NCBI RefSeq assembly: GCF_000336675.1
Contig: NZ_AOMB01000010.1
Span: 18,005 to 82,004, forward strand
Source: Halococcus hamelinensis 100A6
GTDB taxonomy: Archaea; Halobacteriota; Halobacteria; Halobacteriales; Halococcaceae
Direction: 5' to 3'
Length of the DNA stretch: 64,000 nucleotides
The notes under the pieces were generated by a model. It did no database searches. It saw only the letters and a list, made by a program, of their open reading frames with translations, and was not told where the DNA came from. Position numbers and translations under genes: made by a program. Shown here piece by piece: positions 42,605 through 51,265 of this stretch. Every line of letters starts with the position of its first letter. Position 1 is the first letter of the stretch.

Positions 42605-43185
42605 GCCTCGTCGAGGAGGACGACCGCCTCGCCGTCGATGGCGACCTCGCCCTCCTCGGTGGTCACCGTGGTGCGGAGGCGATAGCGCTCGTCGCCGATC
42701 GCCTCGACGATCTCACAGTCGGCGGTCACGCGGTCGTCGACCCCGACCGGCCGCTGGAACTCGAGGTCCTGGGAGAGGTAGATGACGAGGCCGGGCAGGC
42801 GCGCGAGCGCGGCGCTGATGAGCCCCGAGACGAGCGTGCCGTGGGCGATCCGACCGCCGAACCGCGTGCTCTCGGCGTACTCGTCGTCGAGGTGGAGCGG
42901 GTTGGTGTCGCCGCTGGCCGCGGCGAAGGCGTGCACGTCGTCGTCGGTGAGCCGTTTCGAGAACCGGACCCGGTCGCCGACCGTGAGCGCGTCGCGGCGG
43001 TTCTCGGTGAGTTCGACGTCCCACTCGGGGCGCTCCTCGCCACCGACGACGCCGTCCTCGGTGTCGGTCGGGACGCCGAACGCCGAGAGGGTGGCGCGGT
43101 TGGCCGCGAGGACGCTGTCGAGGAAGTACGTGGAGTTGCGGACCCACGCTTCGGCCAGCGCGGAGGGCTGTGATTCGGAGCTCAT
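42601..43185 (-). CDS. MaoC-family (R)-specific enoyl-CoA hydratase, PhaJ-like
   Basis: This 194-residue protein has the hydratase-2 motif FAAASGDTNPLHLDDEYAES (catalytic Asp and His) in a hot-dog fold (about residues 65-190). It hydrates trans-2-enoyl-CoA to (R)-3-hydroxyacyl-CoA, the PHA precursor. The N-terminal 60 residues (NSTYFLDSVLAANRATLSAFG) are extra and helical, and read like part of a phasin or PhaE protein. It is divergent from phaR with a shared regulatory region, and the alpha/beta hydrolase gene is convergent at the other end. Confidence 0.88.
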   Translation of the reverse strand: MSSESQPSALAEAWVRNSTYFLDSVLAANRATLSAFGVPTDTEDGVVGGEERPEWDVELTENRRDALTVGDRVRFSKRLTDDDVHAFAAASGDTNPLHLDDEYAESTRFGGRIAHGTLVSGLISAALARLPGLVIYLSQDLEFQRPVGVDDRVTADCEIVEAIGDERYRLRTTVTTEEGEVAIDGEAVVLLDEA

Positions 43186-43313
43186 GGACTACCCCTCACG
43201 TACTGGCTCCAGCACCATAAACCGTTTCGACCTCCATGCCCGATCGTTTTCCGGCGTGAGACCGTCCGTACTTGGGAGATATCGGCGTTTCTCGCTGCCG
43301 AGCGGCGACTCGT

Positions 43314-43361
43314 TGGTTCCGCTGAATCCACTTGGAACCATCCTATGGTAACGAATGGTTC
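43314..43361. promoter_or_regulatory. Triple TGGTTCC-type element between phaJ-like and phaR genes
   Basis: TGGTTCC (43314-43320), then GGAACCA (43334-43340), then TGGTTC (43356-43361): alternating inverted copies of one 6-7-mer. They lie about 50-90 nt upstream of the phaR start. A phaR TATA-like CTTATC is at 43373-43378. On the other strand GGTTTATG (43216-43223) lies upstream of the MaoC start. The elements are a good candidate binding site for PhaR itself or another PHA regulator. Confidence 0.45.
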
Positions 43362-43407
43362 TGAGAGCAATCCTTATCCGTCCGTGGGCACTACGTGGAT
43401 GTGAGCG

Positions 43408-43713
43408 ATGACCGACGAAGACGAGACGATGTGGCCGCCAACGGTCTGGGCGCGACAGTTCCAGGAGGCGAGCGAGCAGGCCGTCGAGCGACAGACGGAG
43501 TTCGCCCAACAGCTGTTCAACAACGGTGCGGGGCCGAACAGCCTGCCCGAGATGGCGGCGTCGACGATGGGGACCGCGACGTTCAAGACGCGCGTCCAGA
43601 GCGGCGGCCGTATCTCGATTCCGGATGCCGAACGCGAGGCGCTGGACATCGAGGAAGGGGACATCGTTCAGACCGTCGTGATACCGGTCAAACGCAACAG
43701 GGACGAATCATGA
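43408..43713 (+). CDS. phaR: PHA regulator PhaR (AbrB-like)
   Basis: This is a 101-residue protein. The N-terminal half is a helical segment rich in Gln and acidic residues (WARQFQEASEQAVERQTEF), suitable for granule or PhaP contact. The C-terminal half is an AbrB/SpoVT DNA-binding domain (TRVQSGGRISIPDAEREALDIEEGD). In Haloferax mediterranei PhaR represses the PHA operon and is lost from DNA as granules form. It overlaps phaP by ATGA (43710-43713). Confidence 0.86.
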   Translation: MTDEDETMWPPTVWARQFQEASEQAVERQTEFAQQLFNNGAGPNSLPEMAASTMGTATFKTRVQSGGRISIPDAEREALDIEEGDIVQTVVIPVKRNRDES

Positions 43714-44375
43714 GTCAGTACACCACACCAGTCAGCACGATGTTCGAGATGCAGCGCACAGCCCTCGAAGGCAGCCACCAGGCGATGAAACAGGGCGTGA
43801 CCCTCCAGAAGAGCGCCGGCCGGATGGCGCTCTCGGGGCTGAAGACGAGCGAGAGCCTCCAGCGACAGGGCGTCGAGGCCACCCGGACCGCGACCGAACA
43901 GTACCTCGACGCGGTCGAACCGGCGATGCCCGACGAGACCGTCGCGACGCTTCGCGAGACGACCGACGAGGGCTTTTCCCAGCTCACGGAGGTCCACGCC
44001 GAGACGTTCGACCAGTTCCTGCACGGCTTCGAACAGGGGCTCGACGACTACGACGAGTTCTCCGCCGAGTACCTCGACGCCCTCGACGAGGGCTTCGACC
44101 AGCTCGCCGCCTCACACGAGGAGCTCCAGGAGCGGACCGTCGAGGTCATCGAGGAGACCGAGAGCCGGAACGAGGAGTACGTCGAGGAGTTCCAGGACCA
44201 GCTCGAAGGCCAGATGGACCGCATCGAGGCGTTCCAAGACCGCCTCGAAGACCAGTCCGAGCGCCAGCTCGAACAGGCCGAGGAGTTCCAGGACCAGCTC
44301 GAATCGCAGGTCGAGGAGTTCCAAGACCAGCTCGAAAGCCAGGCCGAGGCGTTCGAGGACCAGGTTTCCGCCTGA
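43710..44375 (+). CDS. phaP: Phasin PhaP, granule-coating protein
   Basis: This 221-residue, all-helical, acidic protein has an N-terminal half of the phasin type (SGLKTSESLQRQGVEATRTATEQ). The C-terminal ~70 residues are built of a repeated 11-residue amphipathic unit (EEFQDQLESQ variants, about five times), resembling apolipoprotein repeats. It covers the polymer surface. It is translationally coupled to phaR. Confidence 0.88.
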   Translation: MSQYTTPVSTMFEMQRTALEGSHQAMKQGVTLQKSAGRMALSGLKTSESLQRQGVEATRTATEQYLDAVEPAMPDETVATLRETTDEGFSQLTEVHAETFDQFLHGFEQGLDDYDEFSAEYLDALDEGFDQLAASHEELQERTVEVIEETESRNEEYVEEFQDQLEGQMDRIEAFQDRLEDQSERQLEQAEEFQDQLESQVEEFQDQLESQAEAFEDQVSA

Positions 44376-44408
44376 ACGACCACCACAGTTTTTCACCCTT
44401 ACACACCA

Positions 44409-44960
44409 ATGAGCCGTATGAGCGGAACCGACCCCGAGGAGATCCAGCGGAACTGGGCGACGATGATGAACGAGATGAACGAGGCGGTCGCCGACTCGTT
44501 CGAGCAGAACATGGAGGCCCAGGCCGCCTTCATGGAGTCCTGGATGGGCGCGTTCGAGGGCTCCGTCCCGGACGAGGCGGCGATCGAGGACGGCGTGGAG
44601 GGCTACGGCCGGGCCTACGAGGTCTGGATGGAGGCCGCCGAACAGATGCAATCGCGGATCACCGACGCCGCGCGTGGTGAGGACGTCGACCCCAGCGAGT
44701 TCCGCGACATCTGGCTCCAGAGCGCGAACGAGGCCTACTCCGAAGTCATGGGCACCACCGCCTTCGCCGCGGGCACGGGCGAGATGGTCGGCGACCTGAT
44801 GGACCTCCAGCAGGAAGTCGATGACCTGAGCCAGGACACCCTCGAGAGTCTCGGCTTCGCCACGCGCGACGACGTCGACGAGGTGGCCGAACGCCTCCTC
44901 GAACTCGAACGCAGCCAGCACGAGATCTCGAAGAAACTCGACAAGCTCCTGGAGGACTGA
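44409..44960 (+). CDS. phaE: PHA synthase subunit PhaE
   Basis: This 183-residue helical protein is the small subunit of class III PHA synthase. The ATG at 44409 gives [16 protein letters not shown]; the other candidate is ATG 44418. It includes [11 protein letters not shown] and [15 protein letters not shown]. Its C-terminal coiled region ([22 protein letters not shown]) is the typical binding site for PhaC. The gap to phaC is 5 nt. There is a TTTTT in the 33-nt spacer after phaP, possibly a weak attenuator. Confidence 0.86.
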   Translation: MSRMSGTDPEEIQRNWATMMNEMNEAVADSFEQNMEAQAAFMESWMGAFEGSVPDEAAIEDGVEGYGRAYEVWMEAAEQMQSRITDAARGEDVDPSEFRDIWLQSANEAYSEVMGTTAFAAGTGEMVGDLMDLQQEVDDLSQDTLESLGFATRDDVDEVAERLLELERSQHEISKKLDKLLED

Positions 44961-44965
44961 TTCCC

Positions 44966-46366
44966 GTGGCCGAACGATCCGGTCGCGCGTTCAACCCGTT
45001 CACCGCGACGCTCGACGCCCAACGGCGGAGCTTCGAGGCCGCCGCCGACACGGTCGAGAAGGTCGAGATGGGGCCCGAACAGCTCGCCGAGATGGCGTCG
45101 GTCGACGTGGGCCAGACCCCGAGCGACGTGGTCTACACGGAGAACAAGCTCGAACTCCTCCACTACGAGCCGCTGACCGACGAACAGCACGACGTCCCCA
45201 TCCTCGTCATCTACGCGCTGATCAACAAGCCGTTCATCCTCGACCTCCAGCCCGACCGGTCGGTGATACGTCGGCTGCTGGAGGCGGGCTTCGACGTCTA
45301 CATGATCGACTGGAACGAGCCCTCGCGGCTCGACCAGCACCTCACCCTCGAGGACTACGTGGATCGGTACATCGAGAACTGCGTCGACGAGGTGTGCGAG
45401 CGATCGGGCCAGGACTCGATCAACATCCTCGGGTACTGCATGGGCGGCACGATGTCGGTGATGTACGCCGCACTCCACCCCGAGAAAGTTCGAAATCTCG
45501 GACTGATGGCCGCCGGCCTCTGCTTCGACGATACTGGGGGCGTGCTCGAACTCTGGGGCGACGACGAGTACTTCTCGCCCGACGGGCTCACCGAGACCTA
45601 CGGCAACGCGCCCGCGGAGATGCTCGACGTGGGCTTCGCGCTGATGGACCCGGTGGCGAACTACGTCTCGAAGTACGTCCGACTCTACGACAATCTGGAC
45701 GACGACGACTTCGTCGAGAACTTCGGGCGGATGGAGCGATGGCTCTCCGAGGGTATCGACGTCGCGGGCGAGACGTTCGCCCAGTTCGTCACCGACATCT
45801 ACCAGGACAACAAGCTCTACAACAACGAGCTCTACGTCGGCGACAAACACGTCGATATCGAACAGATCGATATGCCGGTCCTCCAGATAACGGGTGAGTA
45901 CGACCACCTCATTCCGTCGGAGACCAGCAAACCGTTCAACGAGGTCATCGGGAGCGACGACACCTCGGTGATCGAGGCTCCCACGGGTCACATCGGGCTC
46001 TCGGTCTCGGGGAGCTCCCACGAGAACGTCTGGCCCGAGGTCTGTGAGTGGTACGCCGAGCGCTCCGAGCCAGCCGAGGACGTCGAGGTCGAGGTCGACG
46101 GCGCGGACGGGAGCGAGGGATCGGACGCGGCCGAGGCGGAGCAGCCGCCCGCGACGGCCGACGAGGACGAGGACGGCATCGAGGCCGACGACGCCGACGA
46201 ACTCGTGAGCGTCGACGGCATCGGCGGGACCTACGCCGACCGCCTCCGCGAGACCGGCATCGACTCCCTCGCCGACCTCGCGACCGCCGACCCCGAGACC
46301 GTGGCCGACGCCACCGGCGCGGCCGAAGCCACGGTCGAAGACTGGATCGACCAGGCCGCCGACTGA
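44966..46366 (+). CDS. phaC: PHA synthase catalytic subunit PhaC (class III), with C-terminal helix-hairpin-helix
   Basis: This 466-residue protein polymerises (R)-3-hydroxyacyl-CoA. The lipase-like box GYCMGG holds the nucleophile Cys158. The other triad residues fit Asp313 (GEYDHLIP) and His342 ([10 protein letters not shown]). An acidic, low-complexity linker follows (about 368-412), then an unexpected helix-hairpin-helix/Pol-beta-thumb-like domain ([18 protein letters not shown]) at 413-466. The start is GTG at 44966. It closes the phaR-phaP-phaE-phaC operon. Confidence 0.94.
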   Translation: MAERSGRAFNPFTATLDAQRRSFEAAADTVEKVEMGPEQLAEMASVDVGQTPSDVVYTENKLELLHYEPLTDEQHDVPILVIYALINKPFILDLQPDRSVIRRLLEAGFDVYMIDWNEPSRLDQHLTLEDYVDRYIENCVDEVCERSGQDSINILGYCMGGTMSVMYAALHPEKVRNLGLMAAGLCFDDTGGVLELWGDDEYFSPDGLTETYGNAPAEMLDVGFALMDPVANYVSKYVRLYDNLDDDDFVENFGRMERWLSEGIDVAGETFAQFVTDIYQDNKLYNNELYVGDKHVDIEQIDMPVLQITGEYDHLIPSETSKPFNEVIGSDDTSVIEAPTGHIGLSVSGSSHENVWPEVCEWYAERSEPAEDVEVEVDGADGSEGSDAAEAEQPPATADEDEDGIEADDADELVSVDGIGGTYADRLRETGIDSLADLATADPETVADATGAAEATVEDWIDQAAD

Positions 46367-46513
46367 CCCCGACCCGGCCGCACTTTCCCCGCTGACGCCC
46401 CTCCGGCGGTTCGTGTGAACTTCGATACGAGCTACGGGTGTTTCGTGAGACCACACCGCGAGTGAAACGATCGAAGGCAATCTTTTACACTCTCAGCACA
46501 CTTCTCGGGACGA

Positions 46514-47593
46514 ATGAGCGAAAGTCAGGCAGATGAGTTCGTGGATATCGGAACTCTCGGTGTGGAAGAGGAATTCTTCGCTATCGACGGCGACGGCTAC
46601 CCGACGGGCGCGGTCGACGAACTCATCGCGGACGGCGACCCGCCGCCGGTGCTCGACGGTCGCCTCGACCGCGAGATGTTCAAGTGTATCGTCGAGACCA
46701 AGACCCCCGTCTGCGAGGACCTCGCGGCGGCTCACGACCGCGTGGTGGCGATCCGGGAGGCGCTGGTCGAGTACGCCGCCGACCACGGGTTCGGTATCGC
46801 GGCGGCGGGGCTCCACCCCGCGGCCCACTGGGACCGGCTCGAATGTACCGAAGCCCCGCGCTACTACGACATGCGTAATCGGATCCAGCTCCCACAGAAT
46901 CGGAACACGACGGCGGGCCTCCACGTCCACGTCGGGGTGGACGACCCCGACAAGGCGACGTGGGTCGCGAACGAGATCCGCTGGTTTCTGCCCGTGATGC
47001 TCGCGCTCTCGGCGAACTCGCCGTACTGGCGGGGGGTCGACACGGGGTTGGCGTCGGCGCGGACGAACGTCTTCGGGGCGATCCCGAACACGGGGATACC
47101 GCCGGTCTTCGAGGACTTCGAGGCGTTCGAACGGTTCGAGCGGCTGCTGATCGAGACCAACTCGATCGCCGACCGGCGCGACCTCTGGTACGACGTCCGG
47201 CTCCACACGGGCTGTGGCACCGTCGAGGTTCGGATGCCCGACGCCCAGTCGGACGTCGAGCGCACCCTCGCGTTCGTCGAGTACGTCCGGGCGCTCGTGG
47301 TCGACCTCGCGGAACGCTACGAGGACGGCGAGACCGGCCGGAACCATCGGTACCACACCCTGGTCGAGAACAAGTGGCGCGCGACGCGCAACGGCCACGA
47401 GGCGACGTTCATCGACCGCGAGGAGGCGGGGACGGTCCCGCTCGCCGAAGTCGTCGAGCACGAGTGCGACCGGCTCGGGATCGACGGGATCGCGCGACTC
47501 CTCGACGACGAGAGCGGCGCGCTCCGACAGCGCCGGCTCCACCGCGAGGGCGGTCTGGAGGCGGTGTGTCACGGCCTCCGGGTGGGATCGTGA
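46514..47593 (+). CDS. gshA: Glutamate-cysteine ligase
   Basis: This 359-residue enzyme of the GCS2 family makes gamma-glutamylcysteine, the main low-molecular thiol of haloarchaea. It has GTLGVEEEFFAIDGDG (metal and substrate site), GLHVHVGVDDPD, and RLHTGCGTVEVRMPDAQ. No glutathione synthetase is near, which fits organisms that stop at gamma-Glu-Cys. The ATG at 46514 is used. The glutamine-amidotransferase gene follows 64 nt later. Confidence 0.92.
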   Translation: MSESQADEFVDIGTLGVEEEFFAIDGDGYPTGAVDELIADGDPPPVLDGRLDREMFKCIVETKTPVCEDLAAAHDRVVAIREALVEYAADHGFGIAAAGLHPAAHWDRLECTEAPRYYDMRNRIQLPQNRNTTAGLHVHVGVDDPDKATWVANEIRWFLPVMLALSANSPYWRGVDTGLASARTNVFGAIPNTGIPPVFEDFEAFERFERLLIETNSIADRRDLWYDVRLHTGCGTVEVRMPDAQSDVERTLAFVEYVRALVVDLAERYEDGETGRNHRYHTLVENKWRATRNGHEATFIDREEAGTVPLAEVVEHECDRLGIDGIARLLDDESGALRQRRLHREGGLEAVCHGLRVGS

Positions 47594-47657
47594 GAACCGT
47601 TCACAATACCTGCTGGTATCGCAAAGTAAAGGCACCTGGAGACCGTACTGAGGAACA

Positions 47658-48368
47658 GTGAACGACCTGCGGATCGCGCTGCTGAATGCGTCCGGCGATG
47701 AGAACACCCCGAAGAACTTCCGGCGCGAGCTCGACGCGGAGCTCGTCGAGTTCGACGTCCACGAGACGGTCCCCGACACCCACGACTTCGACGCCGCGGT
47801 CGTGACCGGGTCGCGGTCGTCGGTCTACTGGGACGAGGCCTGGATCGACGCCCTGAAAGAGTGGGTCCGAACGGCGGTCGAGCGCGGGATGGCCGTGCTC
47901 GGGGTCTGCTTCGGCCACCAGGTCCTCGCCGACGCACTCGGCGGTCGCGTCGAGGACATGGGTGAGTACGAGATCGGCTACCGAGAGGTCGAAAGCCGGG
48001 ACGAAAGCCTCCTGCTCGACGACGAACCGATGACGGTCTTCACGACCCACTCGGACGCCGTCACCGAACTCCCGCCCGGTGCCGTCCAGACCGCCGAGAA
48101 CGACTACGGCGTCCACGGCTTCCGGGTGAACAACGCCTTCGGCGTCCAGTTCCACCCCGAGTACGACATGGAGACCGCCCGCGTCGTCGCCGGCGGGAAG
48201 GACCTCCCCGACGACCGTATCGAGCGCGTGCTCGACGACATCACCGAGGAGAACTACACGAAGGCCTGCGAGGCGAAGACGCTGTTCGGCCGGTTCACCG
48301 CGTTCGTCCGCGGGAACGGCCCCAGCGCGTCGGCCGCCCGGCCCGCACCGTCGGCGGAGTCGGATTGA
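47658..48368 (+). CDS. Class I glutamine amidotransferase-like protein
   Basis: This 236-residue protein has the catalytic triad fold of GATase1: GVCFGHQVLA (nucleophile Cys) and VQFHPEYDME (His-x-Glu). No synthetase domain is fused. Relatives act on glutamine or on gamma-glutamyl substrates. As it lies after gshA and shares its direction, cleavage of gamma-glutamyl compounds is a possible role. The start is GTG at 47658. Confidence 0.87.
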   Translation: MNDLRIALLNASGDENTPKNFRRELDAELVEFDVHETVPDTHDFDAAVVTGSRSSVYWDEAWIDALKEWVRTAVERGMAVLGVCFGHQVLADALGGRVEDMGEYEIGYREVESRDESLLLDDEPMTVFTTHSDAVTELPPGAVQTAENDYGVHGFRVNNAFGVQFHPEYDMETARVVAGGKDLPDDRIERVLDDITEENYTKACEAKTLFGRFTAFVRGNGPSASAARPAPSAESD

Positions 48369-48425
48369 CGGTCGGGTGACAGCTCCGTTCGTCGCCCCGT
48401 CTTCGAGAGCGGAGTCGCTCCGTAT

Positions 48426-48542
48426 TCAGATGCTTCCATTGAACTCGACGCCCCAGCCCGCGCCCTCCTCGCTGAGGTCTTCGCTCGCGTCGAGTTCGTC
48501 TCTGTAGGCTTCGAGCCACCGTTCGGTCGGGTAGAGCGGCAG
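48426..48542 (-). pseudogene. Probable N-terminal remnant of an SCP2-like protein gene
   Basis: The 38-residue minus-strand frame reads LPLYPTERWLEAYRDEL... and ends ...GWGVEFNGSI before a stop (48426-48428). It resembles, from memory, the first residues of haloarchaeal SCP2 (sterol-carrier-like) proteins, which start with a YPT-W-LxEY pattern and GWGVxFxG. No proper ATG/GTG start lies just upstream in frame, and the rest of the domain is missing. It may be a decayed gene in the 258-nt gap 48369-48626. Confidence 0.35.
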
Positions 48543-48626
48543 ACCATCGACCGACGGCAAGCAGTCGATAAACGATACTGTGTCGCATACACGGACGTTT
48601 ATCAGGGTCGATCCCCTCGTTCCACT

Positions 48627-49790
48627 ATGCTCGATTACGTCGGCCTCGACGCCGACCTCGGCGAGGAGGAGCGTGCGATGCGCGACAGCGCCCGCGAGTT
48701 CGTCGACGACCGGGTGCGACCCGAGATCGCCGACCACTTCGAGGCGGGCACCTTCCCCACCGAACTGATCCCCGAGATGGGCGAGCGGGGTTTCTTCGCA
48801 CCGAACCTCGACGGCTACGGCCTCGCCGACTGCTCGCAGAAAGCCTACGGCCTCCTGATGCAGGAGCTCGAAGCGGGCGATTCCGGGGTCCGGTCGATGG
48901 CGAGCGTGCAGGGTGCGCTGGTGATGTATCCCATCCACACCTACGGCTCCGAGGCTCAGAAGGAGCGCTGGCTCCCCGACATGGGGACGGGCGAGGCGGT
49001 CGGTGCGTTCGCGCTCACCGAACCCGAGCACGGTTCGAACCCCGCCGGGATGGAGACTGCAGCCGAGAAAGAGGGCGGTGAATACGTGCTCACGGGGCAG
49101 AAGCGCTGGTCGACGAACGCCTCGATCGCCGACGTGGTCCTGGTCTGGGCGCGCGACACCAGCGAGGAGGGGGATCCCGTCCGCGGCTTCCTCGTCGAGA
49201 CCGATAGCGAGGGGCTCGACGTCCGCTCGATCGACGAGAAGCTCTCGCTCCGGGCGTCGGTGTCGAGCGAACTCGACCTCGACGGGGTTCGGGTGTCAGA
49301 GGAGGACGTGCTGCCCGGCGTCTCGGGCATGAAGGGCCCGCTGTCGTGTCTCACCCAGGCGCGCTACGGTATCGTCTGGGGGGCGGTCGGCGCGGCGATG
49401 GACTGTTTCGATACGGTACAGGAGTACGCCACCGACCGCGAGCAGTTCGGCAAACCCATCGGGGGCTTCCAGCTCCAGCAGAACAAGCTCGCAGAGATGG
49501 CGACGTCGATTACCACCGCACAGCTCCTCGCTCACCGGCTGGCCGACCTCAAGGAACGCGGCGAGATGCGCCCCCAGCACGTCTCGATGGCGAAGTTCAA
49601 CAACGTCCGGATGGCCCGCGACCAGTCCCGGGTCGCCCGCGAGATGCTCGGCGGCAACGGCATCACCCTGGAGTACTCGCCGATGCGCCACATGGCCAAC
49701 ATGGAGACCGTCTACACCTACGAGGGCACCCACGACATCCACTCGCTGATCCTCGGCCAGGACCTCACGGGAATATCGGCCTTCGAGTAA
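48627..49790 (+). CDS. Acyl-CoA dehydrogenase, glutaryl-CoA dehydrogenase-like
   Basis: This 387-residue flavoenzyme has the usual three-domain fold: an N-terminal helical domain, a beta domain (FALTEPEHGSNPAGM, KRWSTNASIADVVLVWA), and a C-terminal helical domain. The catalytic Glu is in TYEGTHDIHSL (about residue 366), where glutaryl-CoA dehydrogenases have it. The R..GGNGI pattern before it also fits. It oxidises (and perhaps decarboxylates) acyl-CoA with FAD. The electron-transfer partner is not near. Confidence 0.9.
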   Translation: MLDYVGLDADLGEEERAMRDSAREFVDDRVRPEIADHFEAGTFPTELIPEMGERGFFAPNLDGYGLADCSQKAYGLLMQELEAGDSGVRSMASVQGALVMYPIHTYGSEAQKERWLPDMGTGEAVGAFALTEPEHGSNPAGMETAAEKEGGEYVLTGQKRWSTNASIADVVLVWARDTSEEGDPVRGFLVETDSEGLDVRSIDEKLSLRASVSSELDLDGVRVSEEDVLPGVSGMKGPLSCLTQARYGIVWGAVGAAMDCFDTVQEYATDREQFGKPIGGFQLQQNKLAEMATSITTAQLLAHRLADLKERGEMRPQHVSMAKFNNVRMARDQSRVAREMLGGNGITLEYSPMRHMANMETVYTYEGTHDIHSLILGQDLTGISAFE

Positions 49791-49791
49791 C

Positions 49792-50211
49792 TCAGAGCCG
49801 GTCGGCGAACGATTCGCCCATCGCCATGAGTTCGTCCTGCTCTTCCTCCGAGAACTCGTAGGCTTCGGGTTTGGCGACGCCGACGGCACCCTTGAGATCG
49901 CCGTCGGCGTCGATCACCGGTGCGACGAGCGAACCCTCCATCCCGGTGTCGCGCGCGCTCGGTTCGGCCACGCCGGAGTCGTCGGTCTGGAGGTTCGAGA
50001 GCTGGATCGGCTCGCGCCGCTCGGCCGCCGCTCCCGCCATCCCCTTGCCGAACGGTATCGTCTGGATGGGGTCGAGCACGGAGTCGGGCATCCCCTCGCT
50101 GGCGACGAGGTGGAGGCGGTCGCCGTCGGCGCGGTGGAGGGTGCCGGCGACGCAGTCGAACGCCTCGATGGCCTCGCGGAGGATTCGGTCGGGGTCGTCC
50201 GGTTCGCTCAT
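49792..50211 (-). CDS. GAF-domain protein
   Basis: This 139-residue protein is a single GAF domain: REAIEAFDCVAGTLHRADGDRLHL, then FGKGMAGAAAERREPIQL and SLVAPVIDADGDLKGAVGVAKP. It is probably a small-molecule sensor without an output domain; a partner is unknown. The ATG at 50211 is preferred to a longer frame. The stop lies right after that of the acyl-CoA dehydrogenase (convergent). Confidence 0.86.
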   Translation of the reverse strand: MSEPDDPDRILREAIEAFDCVAGTLHRADGDRLHLVASEGMPDSVLDPIQTIPFGKGMAGAAAERREPIQLSNLQTDDSGVAEPSARDTGMEGSLVAPVIDADGDLKGAVGVAKPEAYEFSEEEQDELMAMGESFADRL

Positions 50212-50261
50212 GGGTTCGGGGTTCGGCGAGCGCGCCGATAAACACCTCGCTGGCGCGCCGA

Positions 50262-50636
50262 CTACTCGCGGCCCGCCGGCGGACTCGCGCTCACCACCTT
50301 CCCGAGGAGGTCGCGGTTGTCGGCCCCGAGGCGGTAGGCCCGCTCCCGGAGGCGCTCGTAGTCGGCGAACCCGTCCAGGAAGTGGACGAAGTCCGCCGGG
50401 ACGCGCCCCGTGCGCGCGAGCACCTCCTCGGTCGCCTTCCCACACGAGTAGACCCGGCCGTCGGCGAGCAGGTGGACGCACTCCTCCCAGTCCTCGGGCA
50501 GCCGGTCGCGCTCGTCGGCCGAGAGGTCCGAAAAGCCCACCGGATCGAAGTCGCCGTTGCGGACGGCCCAGTCGGCACACCACGTACAGAACCCACAGTC
50601 GTCGTCGTAGACGAGTCGAGGTCGTTCGGTCGCCAT
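50262..50636 (-). CDS. DCC1-like (DUF393) thiol-disulfide protein
   Basis: This 124-residue protein starts with RPRLVYDDDCGFCTWCADW, the DUF393 signature with a CxxC redox-type pair. It is in the thioredoxin-like group and may handle disulfides. The rest has the family's EVLARTGRVPADFVHFLDG-like helical part. It is 50 nt upstream of the GAF gene on the same strand. Cytoplasmic. Confidence 0.88.
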   Translation of the reverse strand: MATERPRLVYDDDCGFCTWCADWAVRNGDFDPVGFSDLSADERDRLPEDWEECVHLLADGRVYSCGKATEEVLARTGRVPADFVHFLDGFADYERLRERAYRLGADNRDLLGKVVSASPPAGRE

Positions 50637-50678
50637 ACCGCTCCTACGCGGTCCGGCGGAAAAATCGCTCCGGTCGGT

Positions 50679-51167
50679 TCACTCGCCGCCGATGGTCTCC
50701 CAGAAGTCGACCCGGTCCCCGGTCTCGAAGAAGCCCGACAACACCCGTTCGTCCTCGTCACCGCCGGGGGGCGACCCGGCGTAGACCCCGACCGCGTCGG
50801 CGTCGGGATAGCCCACCACGTCCGGTTCCTCCATCGTCGACAGCGCGAGGTATCGGAGGACGTCGTCGGAGTCGTTGACGACCCGATGCGCGCTCCCCTC
50901 GCCGGTCGGGAGCGCGACGTAGGTCCCGGCCGAGAGCTCCCGATCCTCGTCGGGCAGTCGAAGGCGTCCGGTCCCGTCGAGAACGTAGAGCGCCTCCTCG
51001 TTTCTCGTGTGGTAGTGATACGGCCACGCGCGCTCGCCCGCCGGGAGTTCGTAGAGGCTACAGCCGAGTCCCTCGCCGCCGGCCGCCCGGCCGAGCTGTT
51101 TCCGGCGAAACCCGGTGTCTACGGGGCCGATGTCGTTCCACTCGACGTCGTTCTCGTTCGCGAACAT
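50679..51167 (-). CDS. Cupin protein
   Basis: This 162-residue double-stranded beta-helix has motif 1 HYHTRNEEALYVLDGTG and motif 2 PTGEGSAHRVVNDSDD. The metal ligands (His, His, Glu, His) look complete. It resembles dioxygenase- or isomerase-like cupins. The acidic C-terminal tail is haloarchaeal. It lies 42 nt upstream of the DUF393 gene, same strand; an operon cupin-DUF393-GAF is possible. Confidence 0.86.
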   Translation of the reverse strand: MFANENDVEWNDIGPVDTGFRRKQLGRAAGGEGLGCSLYELPAGERAWPYHYHTRNEEALYVLDGTGRLRLPDEDRELSAGTYVALPTGEGSAHRVVNDSDDVLRYLALSTMEEPDVVGYPDADAVGVYAGSPPGGDEDERVLSGFFETGDRVDFWETIGGE

Positions 51168-51265
51168 CGGGCGTACCGACGGATGCGCCCCACATAGACC
51201 TCGGGTATGGTCGCCCGCGCATTCCCGGTCGAGGGGTCATCCGGGCCGGCCGACAGGGAGGGACA

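Noticed and set aside
48254..48592. 112-residue minus-strand frame at the glutamine-amidotransferase end
   Set aside because: Mostly antisense of a good gene; only the small SCP2-like part in another frame looked meaningful.
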